Part shown: positions 1 to 7,827 of the stretch, piece by piece
Numbering within the stretch: the stretch's first letter is position 1
Layout: the number at the start of each line of letters is the position of its first letter
Source of the DNA: PALSA-607 sp036501485
Lineage (GTDB): Bacteria > Actinomycetota > Actinomycetes > Acidothermales > Acidothermaceae
NCBI GenBank assembly: GCA_036501485.1
Contig: DASYAG010000010.1
Span: 1 to 64,000 of the forward strand
Length of the DNA stretch: 64,000 bases
Direction of reading: 5' to 3'
The notes under the pieces: model-generated
The model's database searches: none
Told to the model about the DNA's origin: nothing
The model's input: the letters and a program-made list of their open reading frames with translations, nothing else
Position numbers and translations under genes: made by a program

Positions 1-2
1 TC

Positions 3-821
3 GTCGTGCCGGCCCCAGCGCCCGGCCCCGGCAACTGGGTCGGGGCGTCAAGCGCGGCACTCGACGACGATGGCGGCTTCGTGCTCGCCTACCGAGTCAG
101 GACGGCGGGCAAGCGCGGGTCGCAGCTCGTCATCGCCCGAAGCGGGGACGGCGTGGGGCTGAGCCCCGTCGGTCGCTTAGACAAGCAGCAGTTCGGCGCC
201 GAGTCACTCGAGCGCCCGGCGATCGTGCGGACCGAGACCGGCCGCTGGCGTCTCTACGTCTCGTGTGCCACCCCGGGCAGTAAGCACTGGCGAATCGACA
301 CCGTCGAGGCCGACGATCCGGCTGGCTTGCCGCATGCCGAGATCCGACCGGTCTTTCCCGGTGATGAGCTGACTGGGGTGAAAGACCCGGTGATACAACG
401 CACCGGATCGCAGTGGCGGGCCTGGATCTGTTGTCACCCGTTGGAGTTGCCCGGCGAGGAGGACCGCATGTACACGCGCTACGCAACGAGCGCCGACGGC
501 CTGACCTGGACGTGGGGCGCGATTGCACTCGCCGGCCGCTCCGGTACGTGGGACGCGCGCGGTGCCCGGATCACGGCGGTGCTCGCTGACGGGCGTGCCT
601 CCTACGACGGACGGGCGACCAAGGAGGAGAACTTCTCCGAGCGCACCGGCCTCGCGGCGCCTGGAGCAACGCCCGACACCTGGGCGGCAGCCGGCGCTGG
701 TCCGGTCAGCAACGCCCGCTACCTCGATGTTGTCCCATTGCCGGAGGGTGGTTACCGGATCTATTACGAGGCGCCGCTGCCCGACGGAAGTCGCGAGCTA
801 CGTACCGAACTGGTGCGCTAG
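3..821 (+). CDS. Glycosidase-like beta-propeller protein, 5' end outside window
   Basis: At least 271 residues are present. The frame is open to the left edge, so the true start may lie outside; the first in-window start is GTG at 6. Short segments rich in aromatic residues, Gly and Asp recur (ERPAIVRTETGRWRLYVS, VKDPVIQ, TSADGLTWTW, SYDGRATKEENF). This is the pattern of the five-bladed propellers of GH32/GH43/GH130-like proteins, which act on or bind carbohydrates. No signal peptide can be judged because the N-terminus may be missing. I cannot assign substrate or catalytic residues, so enzyme activity is inference. It converges on truA with a 2-bp gap and is the only plus-strand gene at this end. 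Confidence 0.6.
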   Translation, partial: VVPAPAPGPGNWVGASSAALDDDGGFVLAYRVRTAGKRGSQLVIARSGDGVGLSPVGRLDKQQFGAESLERPAIVRTETGRWRLYVSCATPGSKHWRIDTVEADDPAGLPHAEIRPVFPGDELTGVKDPVIQRTGSQWRAWICCHPLELPGEEDRMYTRYATSADGLTWTWGAIALAGRSGTWDARGARITAVLADGRASYDGRATKEENFSERTGLAAPGATPDTWAAAGAGPVSNARYLDVVPLPEGGYRIYYEAPLPDGSRELRTELVR

Positions 822-823
822 CT

Positions 824-1687
824 CTACTCGTCGGCGGGCTGAGCGTCCTCCGGCTGACCCCGCCGGTGCCGCGTCACCAGAGTGCGAGCAAACAGGTCGG
901 CGTCTGGCGGGTAGCGGACCTCTTCGAGGGTCAGCGCATGCGCCGCGGCCACCCGGGCCGCCGCTGATCGATCCCTGCCGGCGAGAACGGCGGCCGGCCA
1001 CTCGACGTCCCGCTTGCCGTCTCCGACTTCGAGCAAGGTGCCGATCAACGAACGCACCATCGAGTGGCAGAACGCGTCGGCTTCAACGCGCGCGATGGCG
1101 ACTCCGACCTCGTCGCGAATCCACTCGAGCACGAGCAGCGTGCGCACCGTCGTAGCTCCCTCGCGCCGTCGGCAAAAGGCGGCGAAGTCGCGCTCGCCGA
1201 GGAGTAGTGCTGCCGCCGCGTTCATCGCGTCGAGGTCGAGCGGGTGCGGATGCGCGAGGGTGTCGTGGCGACGCGGCGGAAAGAACCAGTGATCGGCGAC
1301 GCGGTAGGAGTAACGCCGGCTCAATGCCGCGAACCGCGCATGGAAGCCGCTGGGCGCGACGGTGACCGAGCGCACCCGGACGTCGAGCCCTAGGACACCG
1401 TTGAGCCGGCGCGCGACAGCGTCTGGTCCGACATCGCCGGCGAGCATTTCGTGTAACGGCTCACCGTCGGCAGGGACGTCGACGTGCGCGACCTGCGCCC
1501 GCGCGTGTACCCCGGCGTCGGTGCGGCCCGCGATGGTGACCAGCGGCGCAGTCGGCAGGCGCAGCACCGTGGCAAACGCCGGCTCGAGGACGCCTTGCAC
1601 TGTGCGCAGGCCGGGTTGCCGGGCCCAGCCGAAGAAGGCGGTGCCGTCGTAACCGAAGTCAACCCTAAGTCGGACGAGCCCGGTCAT
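824..1687 (-). CDS. truA: tRNA pseudouridine synthase A
   Basis: TruA converts uridines 38-40 in the tRNA anticodon arm to pseudouridine in the cytoplasm. The 287-residue product has the family hallmark AGRTDAGVHA, with catalytic Asp at about residue 57, the N-terminal motif FGYDGTAFFGWARQP, and the C-terminal FCHSMVRSLIGTLLEVG segment. Length is usual (about 245-300). It is the last gene of the alpha-operon run, 53 bp after rplQ, as in many actinobacteria. Its ATG (1685-1687) lies inside a strong inverted repeat (1673-1714), which could limit translation or transcription relative to rplQ. No changed active-site residue was seen. Confidence 0.96.
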   Translation of the reverse strand: MTGLVRLRVDFGYDGTAFFGWARQPGLRTVQGVLEPAFATVLRLPTAPLVTIAGRTDAGVHARAQVAHVDVPADGEPLHEMLAGDVGPDAVARRLNGVLGLDVRVRSVTVAPSGFHARFAALSRRYSYRVADHWFFPPRRHDTLAHPHPLDLDAMNAAAALLLGERDFAAFCRRREGATTVRTLLVLEWIRDEVGVAIARVEADAFCHSMVRSLIGTLLEVGDGKRDVEWPAAVLAGRDRSAAARVAAAHALTLEEVRYPPDADLFARTLVTRHRRGQPEDAQPADE

Positions 1688-1714
1688 CCCGTGATCGGGA
1701 TGGCCGGGCTCGTC
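1673..1714 (-). promoter_or_regulatory. Long hairpin at the rplQ-truA boundary that includes the truA start codon
   Basis: An 11-bp arm (1673-1683 with 1704-1714) plus a 6-bp arm (1685-1690 with 1697-1702) pair perfectly apart from one opposed mismatch (1684/1703), with a 6-nt loop. Its 3' strand holds the truA ATG. No U-tract follows, so a classical terminator is less likely than an RNA-stability or translation-control hairpin. The pairing is read directly; the role is inference. Confidence 0.55.
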
Positions 1715-1740
1715 GATGTCGTGCGGGTGCTCGTTGCTGC

Positions 1741-2514
1741 TCAGGCGTCGTCCTCGGCGGCTTCGCCGTCTGCAGTGGCAGCGGCTTCAGCATTCGCGGG
1801 ACCGACCTCGTCGACCGTGCCCGCAGCCTTCTTGGCGGCCTCGGCCGCCTCGTCGGCAATCTCCTCGAAGGCCAAGGCATCGCCGGCGATCGCGGCGGAC
1901 TCGTCGTCGCCGAGCTCGCCAGCCAACTCTTCAGCGTTCGCCGCGGCCTCGTCAGCTTCTGCGGCAGCGAGAGTCGCACCCTCGACGTCACCCTCGGCTT
2001 CTGCGTCCTCGGCGGCTTCGGCAGCTGCCTGCGCCTGCTCCTCGAGTGCCTTCAGTTCGGCAACCTTGCTCGCTGGCGCGGCAGCTGCGGTCTTCGTCGC
2101 ACGGTCCTTGGCACCGCGGCGGGTTGCGCCCGTTGCCTCGGCAACGACCTGCTCCGCCAGCGGCTCGACCAACTCGATGACCGCCATCGGGGCGTTGTCG
2201 CCCTTGCGGGGTCCGAGCTTCACGATGCGGGTGTAGCCACCGGGCCGGTTGGAGTAGCGCGGGCCGATCTCGGTGAAGAGACCGTGCACGACCGTCTTGT
2301 CGCGCACGACCGTCATCACCTGGCGACGCGAGTGCAGGTCGCCCCGCTTGGCCTTGGTGACCAGCCGCTCGGCCACCGGACGAAGCCGCTTGGCCTTGGC
2401 CAGCGTCGTCGTGATGTGGCCATGCTCGAACAACGCGGTCGCGAGGTTCGCGAGAATGATCCGCTCGTGCGACGAGCCACCGCCGAGGCGGGGTCCCTTC
2501 GTGGGCGTCGGCAT
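1741..2514 (-). CDS. rplQ: 50S ribosomal protein L17 with long acidic C-terminal tail
   Basis: L17 binds near the peptide exit tunnel of the large subunit. The core occupies about residues 1-120, starting MPTPTKGPRLGGGSSHERI. Bacterial L17 is usually 115-130 residues; here the chain is 257, and residues from about 125 to the end are almost only Ala, Glu and Asp with some Lys, probably disordered or helical. The start is the ATG at 2514 with AGGAAGG about 7 nt upstream. It follows rpoA in the usual rpsM-rpsK-rpsD-rpoA-rplQ order. Tails of this kind are known on actinobacterial L17, but this one more than doubles the protein. Confidence 0.96.
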   Translation of the reverse strand: MPTPTKGPRLGGGSSHERIILANLATALFEHGHITTTLAKAKRLRPVAERLVTKAKRGDLHSRRQVMTVVRDKTVVHGLFTEIGPRYSNRPGGYTRIVKLGPRKGDNAPMAVIELVEPLAEQVVAEATGATRRGAKDRATKTAAAAPASKVAELKALEEQAQAAAEAAEDAEAEGDVEGATLAAAEADEAAANAEELAGELGDDESAAIAGDALAFEEIADEAAEAAKKAAGTVDEVGPANAEAAATADGEAAEDDA

Positions 2515-2565
2515 TTCCTGGCCTTCCTAGGTCACTGTCCAAAACGGGTAACCGGTCACGCAGAT

Positions 2566-3597
2566 TTAAAGCTGTTCGGTCTCCGCGTAGTTCTGGTCCT
2601 GGTCATCGAAGTCGTCATCGTCATCGCCCGCGTAGACAACGCTGCTCGGGTCGAATCCGGGAGGCGCGTCCTTCAGGTTCAGGCCCATCTCGATGAGCTT
2701 GGCCTTGACCTCGTCGATCGACTTCGCACCGAAGTTGCGGATGTCGAGCAGGTCGGCCTCGCTGCGCGAGACCAACTCGCCAACCGTGTGGATGCCCTCA
2801 CGCTTGAGGCAGTTGTACGACCGCACCGTGAGGTTGAGGTCTTCGATCGGCAGCGCCAAGTCGGCGGCGAGTGCGGCGTCGGTCGGTGAAGGACCGATGT
2901 CGATGCCCTCAGCGTCGATGTTCAGCTCCCGAGCAAGACCGAACAACTCAACGAGGGTCTTGCCAGCACTGGCAACGGCGTCGCGCGGACGCATGCACGG
3001 CTTGGTTTCGACGTCCACGATGAGCTTGTCGAAGTCGGTGCGCTGCTCGACTCGGGTCGCCTCGACCTTGAAGGTCACCTTCAAGACCGGGGAGTAGATC
3101 GAGTCGATCGGGATGCGACCGATCTCGTGGCTCGGCTGCTTGTTGCCGTTCGCCTGAACGTAACCACGGCCGCGCTCGACGGTCAGCTCGATCTCGAGCT
3201 TGCCTTTGCCGTTCAGCGTCGCGATCTTCAGCTCGGGGTTGTGCACCTCGACACCCGCGGGCGGCGCAATGTCGGCCGCGGTGACGTCGCCGGGGCCTTG
3301 CTTGCGCAGGTACATGACAACCGGCTCGTCGTGCTCGCTGGAGACGACAAGTTCCTTGATGTTCAGGATGATCTCGGTGACGTCTTCCTTCACACCGGGC
3401 ACGGTCGAGAACTCGTGCAGCACGCCTTCGATGCGAATGCTCGTGACGGCCGCGCCAGGAATCGACGACAGCAGGGTGCGGCGAAGTGAGTTGCCGAGCG
3501 TGTAGCCGAAGCCGGGCTCGAGTGGCTCGATGACGAAGCGCGAGCGAACGTCGTCGACGCCGTCTTCACTAATGGTTGGGCGTTGTGCGATAAGCAC
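2566..3597 (-). CDS. rpoA: DNA-directed RNA polymerase subunit alpha
   Basis: Alpha dimerises to seed assembly of RNA polymerase, and its C-terminal domain contacts UP elements and activators. The 343-residue chain has the N-terminal dimer domain (GFGYTLGNSLRRTLLSSIPGAA) and, from about residue 245, the CTD (LPIEDLNLTVRSYNCLKREG, RNFGAKSIDEVKAKL), followed by an acidic tail. Start is a GTG with GGAGGAA about 3 nt upstream. It sits between rpsD and rplQ as usual. Length and motifs are normal, with no sign of truncation. Confidence 0.98.
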   Translation of the reverse strand: MLIAQRPTISEDGVDDVRSRFVIEPLEPGFGYTLGNSLRRTLLSSIPGAAVTSIRIEGVLHEFSTVPGVKEDVTEIILNIKELVVSSEHDEPVVMYLRKQGPGDVTAADIAPPAGVEVHNPELKIATLNGKGKLEIELTVERGRGYVQANGNKQPSHEIGRIPIDSIYSPVLKVTFKVEATRVEQRTDFDKLIVDVETKPCMRPRDAVASAGKTLVELFGLARELNIDAEGIDIGPSPTDAALAADLALPIEDLNLTVRSYNCLKREGIHTVGELVSRSEADLLDIRNFGAKSIDEVKAKLIEMGLNLKDAPPGFDPSSVVYAGDDDDDFDDQDQNYAETEQL

Positions 3598-3699
3598 GAT
3601 TTCCTCCGGTTCTCGGGGCGACCGCTATTTGACGCCGCGAGTAGTTGGGACTTGCACCGCGCGAGCCGGGTCTTCCGGCCCGCAACGGTGTCTTGCTGC

Positions 3700-4326
3700 T
3701 TACTTGGAGTAGAACTCGACGATCAGCTGCTCTTGCACCTGAGTGTCGATGACCTGACGGACCGGCAGCGAATGCACGAGCACCCGCAACCGGCTAGGGA
3801 GTACTTCGAGCCACGCCGGTGCCGGCTTATCGCCGGCCACTGCGCGGGCAATGATGAATGGGTCGAGTTCGCGGGACTTCTCGGCTACCTCGACGATGTC
3901 GCTTTCGGAGACCCGGTAGCTCGGGATGTCGACCCGGTGGCCGTTGACCAGGAAGTGGCCGTGGCGCACGAACTGGCGCGCCTGGTCACGACTGGCCGCA
4001 AATCCCGAACGGTAGACGACGTTGTCGAGACGGCTCTCGAGGATGCGCAGCAGGTTCTCGCCGGTCCGGCCCGACTTGCCGCTCGCCTCTTCGTAGTAAC
4101 CGCGGAACTGCTTCTCCAAGACGCCGTAGATGCGCGCGCACTTCTGCTTCTCGCGCATCTGCAGCAGGTATTCGCTGTCCTTGGTGCGACCGCGACCGTG
4201 CTCGCCCGGCGGGTAAGGACGGATCTCGATCGGGCACTTCGGCGAATCGCACTTGGCGCCCTTGAGGAAGAGCTTGGTCTTCTCCCGACGGCATCGCTTG
4301 CAGTCGGGGCCGGTGTACCTGGCCAT
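3700..4326 (-). CDS. rpsD: 30S ribosomal protein S4, zinc-binding form
   Basis: S4 is a primary 16S rRNA binder that nucleates 30S body assembly, and in E. coli it represses the alpha operon. I start at the ATG at 4326 (MARYTGPDCKRC), because it has GGAGG 8 nt upstream; a longer open frame to 4359 has no family support. The 208-residue product carries Cys at 9, 12, 26 and 31, the C+ zinc-binding variant. The S4 RNA-binding domain is visible as LESRLDNVVYRSGFAASR and VRHGHFLVNG. It is 2 nt downstream of the rpsK stop, so translational coupling is likely. Confidence 0.97.
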   Translation of the reverse strand: MARYTGPDCKRCRREKTKLFLKGAKCDSPKCPIEIRPYPPGEHGRGRTKDSEYLLQMREKQKCARIYGVLEKQFRGYYEEASGKSGRTGENLLRILESRLDNVVYRSGFAASRDQARQFVRHGHFLVNGHRVDIPSYRVSESDIVEVAEKSRELDPFIIARAVAGDKPAPAWLEVLPSRLRVLVHSLPVRQVIDTQVQEQLIVEFYSK

Positions 4327-4328
4327 GG

Positions 4329-4739
4329 TCAGACCCTCCGGCGCTTCGGCGGACGGCACCCGTTGTGGGGTACCGGAGTGACGTCTTGGATCGAACCGAC
4401 TTCGAGGCCAACGGCCTGCAAAGATCGGATCGCGGTCTCGCGGCCGGAGCCCGGACCCTTCACGAAGACGTCGACCTTGCGCATGCCGTGCTCCTGCGCC
4501 CTGCGGCCCGCCGATTCAGCGGCCATCTGGGCGGCGAAGGGGGTCGACTTGCGCGAACCCTTGAAGCCGACGTGACCGGCGCTCGCCCACGCGATCACCG
4601 CACCGGTCGGGTCAGTGATCGACACGATCGTGTTGTTGAACGTGCTCTTGATGTGAGCGTGGCCGTGGGCCACGTTCTTCTTTTCTTTGCGGCGCACTTT
4701 CTTCGCGCCGGCGCCTTGTTGGCGCGTCTTCGGTGGCAT
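4329..4739 (-). CDS. rpsK: 30S ribosomal protein S11
   Basis: S11 lies on the 30S platform, near the mRNA exit region. The 136-residue product is of normal length with the conserved core HIKSTFNNTIVSITD, WASAGHVGFKGSRKSTPFAA, and the C-terminal VTPVPHNGCRPPKRRRV. The basic N-terminal segment is typical. The ATG has GGAG about 10 nt upstream. It lies between rpsM and rpsD. Confidence 0.98.
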   Translation of the reverse strand: MPPKTRQQGAGAKKVRRKEKKNVAHGHAHIKSTFNNTIVSITDPTGAVIAWASAGHVGFKGSRKSTPFAAQMAAESAGRRAQEHGMRKVDVFVKGPGSGRETAIRSLQAVGLEVGSIQDVTPVPHNGCRPPKRRRV

Positions 4740-4802
4740 CTGCTGCTTACTCCTGAAAGCTGAGGTCGTCGGACCCGATCGGTGTCCGAAGGACTACCGG
4801 GG

Positions 4803-5183
4803 CTACTTCTTGCCTGGCTTCTTCTTGCCGGCCACAGCCTTGCGCGGGCCCTTGCGGGTACGTGCATTCGTGTGGGTTCGTTGGCCGTGGACCGGCAGGC
4901 CCCGGCGGTGACGGATGCCCTGGTAGCACCCAATCTCGACCTTGCGCCGAATGTCAGCGGCCGTCTCGCGACGGAGGTCTCCCTCGATCTTGTAGTTGGC
5001 CTCGATCCATTCGCGCAGCTTCAGCAGGTCGTCATCGCTGACGTCCTTGACGCGCAAGTCGGGGCTGACGCCGGTGTTGGTCAGCGTTTCGGTCGCACGG
5101 GTGCGACCAATCCCGAAGATGTAGGTGAGCGCGATCTCGAGCCGCTTGTCGCGGGGGAGGTCGACGCCGACGAGACGTGCCAT
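4803..5183 (-). CDS. rpsM: 30S ribosomal protein S13
   Basis: S13 is in the 30S head, contacts the P-site tRNA through its C-terminal tail and forms bridges with L5. The 126-residue product begins MARLVGVDLPRDKRLEIALTYIFGIGR, the family signature, and contains CYQGIRHRRGLPVHGQRTHTN, ending in a Lys-rich tail. ATG at 5183 has AGGAG about 10 nt upstream. It is separated from rpmJ by 134 bp with two hairpins, an unusually wide gap for this cluster, suggesting a separate leader or promoter. Confidence 0.98.
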   Translation of the reverse strand: MARLVGVDLPRDKRLEIALTYIFGIGRTRATETLTNTGVSPDLRVKDVSDDDLLKLREWIEANYKIEGDLRRETAADIRRKVEIGCYQGIRHRRGLPVHGQRTHTNARTRKGPRKAVAGKKKPGKK

Positions 5184-5317
5184 ACGGGGCGTACTCCTAG
5201 CTGTTCGCGGAGGTCCTCCAAGTCACGTCCCGAGCTGCCCAGCTCGAGCCCCAGCCTCCGACCGGGGGTACGGCGTCCACTATCGGACGCCGGTTGTGAC
5301 TCGCGTTTGGTACGGGT
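5184..5317 (-). promoter_or_regulatory. Candidate rpsM leader with two hairpins
   Basis: This spacer between rpmJ and rpsM holds two inverted repeats: an 8-bp stem with 6-nt loop (5271-5278 with 5285-5292) and a 6-bp stem with 4-nt loop (5231-5236 with 5241-5246). In E. coli the equivalent place is the S4-binding leader of the alpha operon. Whether this is an S4 regulatory site here is inference; no sequence match to the E. coli pseudoknot was recognised. Confidence 0.35.
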
Positions 5318-5431
5318 CTAGCCCTGCCGCTGCTTGTGGCGGAGGTTCTCGCAAATCACCATGACGCGGCCGTGGCGACGAATCACCTTGCACTTGTCAC
5401 AGATCTTCTTGACGCTCGGTTTGACCTTCAT
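5318..5431 (-). CDS. rpmJ: 50S ribosomal protein L36, zinc form
   Basis: This 37-residue protein (MKVKPSVKKICDKCKVIRRH at the N-terminus) is the smallest 50S protein. Cys 11, Cys 14, Cys 27 and His 32 give the zinc-binding C+ form. A longer open frame extends upstream over infA but has no similarity; the ATG at 5431 matches the family start exactly. It follows infA after 10 nt and precedes rpsM, the usual infA-rpmJ-rpsM order. Confidence 0.96.
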   Translation of the reverse strand: MKVKPSVKKICDKCKVIRRHGRVMVICENLRHKQRQG

Positions 5432-5441
5432 GACTTCTCTT

Positions 5442-5663
5442 CTACTTGTAGCGGTAAACGATGCGACCGCGGGTGAGGTCGTACGGGCTGAGTTCGACGA
5501 CGACCCGGTCACCGGGCAGGATGCGGATGTAGTGCATGCGCATCTTGCCGCTGATGTGCGCGAGTACCTTGTGACCGTTAGCGAGCTCGACCCTGAACAT
5601 GGCGTTCGGGAGCGGTTCGACAACTTGGCCCTCGATCTCGATGGCCCCGTCTTTCTTCGCCAT
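5442..5663 (-). CDS. infA: Translation initiation factor IF-1
   Basis: IF-1 occupies the 30S A site during initiation. The 73-residue chain is a single S1-like OB fold with the usual sequence (MAKKDGAIEIEGQVVEPLPN, ISGKMRMHYIRILPGDRV, LTRGRIVYRYK). GGAGG lies only 2 nt from the ATG, an unusually tight spacing. In many actinobacteria infA directly follows map; here 2.2 kb with two other genes separates them, so infA probably needs its own promoter in the 298-bp region upstream. Confidence 0.97.
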   Translation of the reverse strand: MAKKDGAIEIEGQVVEPLPNAMFRVELANGHKVLAHISGKMRMHYIRILPGDRVVVELSPYDLTRGRIVYRYK

Positions 5664-5961
5664 ATCCTCCGCGTTCCGTCGTATTCACACACATGTCGGC
5701 ACGCGTCAGCCCTGCTCCCCTAGGGAGGGAGCTGAGATTTGACGCGAACCGACTGCGAAGTCTACGCGACGAACCGGGTGAACGCGAAACCAGCAGCCCT
5801 CAGCCTCTCGGGCCCTACCTAGGACAGGGTCGGCAGCCAAATCAGGTAGTAGCTCGGGGCCAAATCTAGTAGCAGCAAAACCCTGCAGCCGGACAGTATA
5901 GGAAGTTATAAGGCTGTATAGCGTTTCCATAGAGTGCCCTAGAACTTGCTAGAGTTGTTCG
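5664..5961. promoter_or_regulatory. Divergent intergenic region between infA and the ATPase gene
   Basis: This 298-bp gap must hold promoters for infA-rpmJ (minus) and for the ATPase gene (plus). About 5860-5961 is clearly AT-richer than its surroundings and contains several TATA-like hexamers (for example TATAAG near 5910 and TATAGC near 5918) and near-repeats of CTAGA/TAGAG. I cannot assign a convincing -35/-10 pair. No gene or RNA was seen. Confidence 0.4.
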
Positions 5962-7137
5962 ATGGATGCCATCAGCAATCCGTACTCGCCGGGCGCAGGA
6001 CTTCGCCCGCCTCTGCTGGCCGGGCGGCAGCCGGAGGTTGACGCATTCGACGCGGTGCTGCGGCGCGGTGAGCTCGGACGCGTCTCCCGAGGCATCATGC
6101 TCAGCGGGCTGCGGGGCGTGGGCAAGACGGTGCTCCTGAATGAGATGGCCGCTCGCGCGGAGGTGAGCCGCTGGATCACGGTGCAGTTGGAGGTCAGCCC
6201 TGGCGGCGCAACAGCGGCGCTGTCGAGCCTCGCGTCAGCGCTCAGCCTGGCCATCCGTCGCCAACACGGCCCGAGACTGTCCGCAATTGCCCGGCGCGCC
6301 CTCAGCAGCATCACGGGTTTCTCCATCACCGTCGACCCGACCGGCACGCTCAGCGGCTCGATCGAGGCGTCTGTCGATGCCGACCCGTTGCGCAGCGGCA
6401 ACTTGGAGACCGACTTCGCCTCGCTTGCGGTCGACGTGGGCCAAGCAGCGCTGGAGGCGGGCATCGGCGCGGCGATATTCATCGATGAACTGCAGGAGCT
6501 CGACAAGCCGAGCATGGCGTCGTTGGCAGCTGCGGTTCATCTCGCGGGCCAACGCGGTGTTCCGTTCATTGTCGTCGGCGCCGGCTTGCCGAATTTGCCC
6601 GGGAAGCTCGCTGAGGCCAAGTCCTACGCAGAGCGGCTTTTCGACTACCGGCAGCTGGGCAAGTTGCCCGGCTCGACGGCTGCCCAGGCACTGGCTGGTC
6701 CTGCCAGCGATGCCGGCATCACGTGGTTGGACGAGGCACTGGCGGCCACGATCAACGCGGCGGACGGGCATCCCTACTTCTTGCAGGAGTTCGGAGCGGC
6801 AACCTGGAATGTCTCCGCTGGACCGGTCATCACCGAACGCGACGCCGCGAACGGGATTCTCCTCGGGCAGGCGAAGCTCGACGGAGGCTTCTTCCAATCG
6901 CGCTGGCACCGCGCGACTGCCACCGAGCAGACGTTCCTACGCGCAATGGCTGACGATGACGGCGAGGACAGCCGCACGCCGGTGGTCGCAGCTCGGTTAG
7001 GGCGCACGATGAGCAACGTGGGCCCGATCCGAGCCGGCCTGATCGGCAAAGGGTTGATCTACGCCCCGGAATACGGGCGCCTAGCATTCACGGTGCCCGG
7101 CATGGCGGCCTTCATTCGACGGCAGATCGACGAATAG
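5962..7137 (+). CDS. AAA family ATPase (ORC/Cdc6-like ATP-binding protein)
   Basis: The 391-residue protein has a Walker A motif GLRGVGKT at residues 49-56 and a Walker B AIFIDELQELD at 171-181, within an N-terminal AAA domain that starts NPYSPGAG...LLAGR as in a widespread family of stand-alone ATPases. The C-terminal 120 residues resemble a winged-helix-like tail (FLRAMADDDGEDSRTPVVAARLG, MSNVGPIRAGLIGKGLIY). The substrate is unknown; relatives are often just called ATP-binding protein, and some lie near mobile or defence genes. No signal peptide or membrane segment. It is on the strand opposite to the ribosomal genes and ends 1 bp from the convergent DinB-like gene. The ATP-binding call is firm; any role is open. 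Confidence 0.8.
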   Translation: MDAISNPYSPGAGLRPPLLAGRQPEVDAFDAVLRRGELGRVSRGIMLSGLRGVGKTVLLNEMAARAEVSRWITVQLEVSPGGATAALSSLASALSLAIRRQHGPRLSAIARRALSSITGFSITVDPTGTLSGSIEASVDADPLRSGNLETDFASLAVDVGQAALEAGIGAAIFIDELQELDKPSMASLAAAVHLAGQRGVPFIVVGAGLPNLPGKLAEAKSYAERLFDYRQLGKLPGSTAAQALAGPASDAGITWLDEALAATINAADGHPYFLQEFGAATWNVSAGPVITERDAANGILLGQAKLDGGFFQSRWHRATATEQTFLRAMADDDGEDSRTPVVAARLGRTMSNVGPIRAGLIGKGLIYAPEYGRLAFTVPGMAAFIRRQIDE

Positions 7138-7138
7138 A

Positions 7139-7822
7139 TCAGTTGCCCGCGACCTCGCCGGTGAGGTCCTTATCTTCCATCTCCCATGCGTGGTCGAGGG
7201 TGTGGAAGGCAGAGTGGCGGATGAGAAAGGGCAACGTCCACGACCGCATGCGCTTGCCTTCGCCGGCGTTGTATTCGCGCATCGCCGCCACGTAGGTCTC
7301 GCGATGCGCCCGCAGTCCTTCGGGGCTGAGCGCCGCTTCGTCGGGTATCCGTAAGCCGACCTGCTTCGCGAAGTCCTCGCTTTCGGTGCGAACCGTGTGG
7401 CGGATGATTCGATCACGGTCGCGCCCTCCCCCGCGTGGGCCTTTGCGCATTTCGGGCGAGACCCGTGCCGCGACGTCATCAAAGAAAGCCCAGCACGCCC
7501 GCAGCAGCGTGATCCTGCGGTCGAGCTCGGCCTTACTCATCGGCCCCTGCTCGGTCGAGGACGGAGCAAAGGAGATGCCCCAGAAGTCCGTCGAACCGGG
7601 CCCGACCTTGTCCTCGACGACTTCGAGTGGCCCCGCGGCGTCGAACTCGCGCACCATCTTGGCCAGTCTGGCGATCGGTCGGTACCGCGCTCGGTACGAC
7701 TCGAGCGTCTGCAGCGCGAGGTCATCGGTCTTGGCTCCGCGGCTCCAACCGGGCCAGTCGAGGCTGAAGGCCACCGCGCGCTTGCCTTTAGGTCCGCGTT
7801 CGATGACGGTGCGAACGACCAC
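7139..7822 (-). CDS. DinB/YfiT-like helical-bundle protein, function unknown
   Basis: A 227-residue soluble protein. It contains RDRDRIIRHTVRTESEDF in the middle and AFHTLDHAWEMED near the C-terminus; the His 207/His 211 pair together with the earlier His resembles the three-His metal site of DinB-like four-helix bundles, which include thiol-dependent transferases. This is pattern resemblance rather than proof. It lies 5 bp after map and may be cotranscribed with it. With the ATPase gene it separates map from infA. No membrane segment or signal peptide. Confidence 0.55.
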   Translation of the reverse strand: MVVRTVIERGPKGKRAVAFSLDWPGWSRGAKTDDLALQTLESYRARYRPIARLAKMVREFDAAGPLEVVEDKVGPGSTDFWGISFAPSSTEQGPMSKAELDRRITLLRACWAFFDDVAARVSPEMRKGPRGGGRDRDRIIRHTVRTESEDFAKQVGLRIPDEAALSPEGLRAHRETYVAAMREYNAGEGKRMRSWTLPFLIRHSAFHTLDHAWEMEDKDLTGEVAGN

Positions 7823-7827
7823 GGTTT

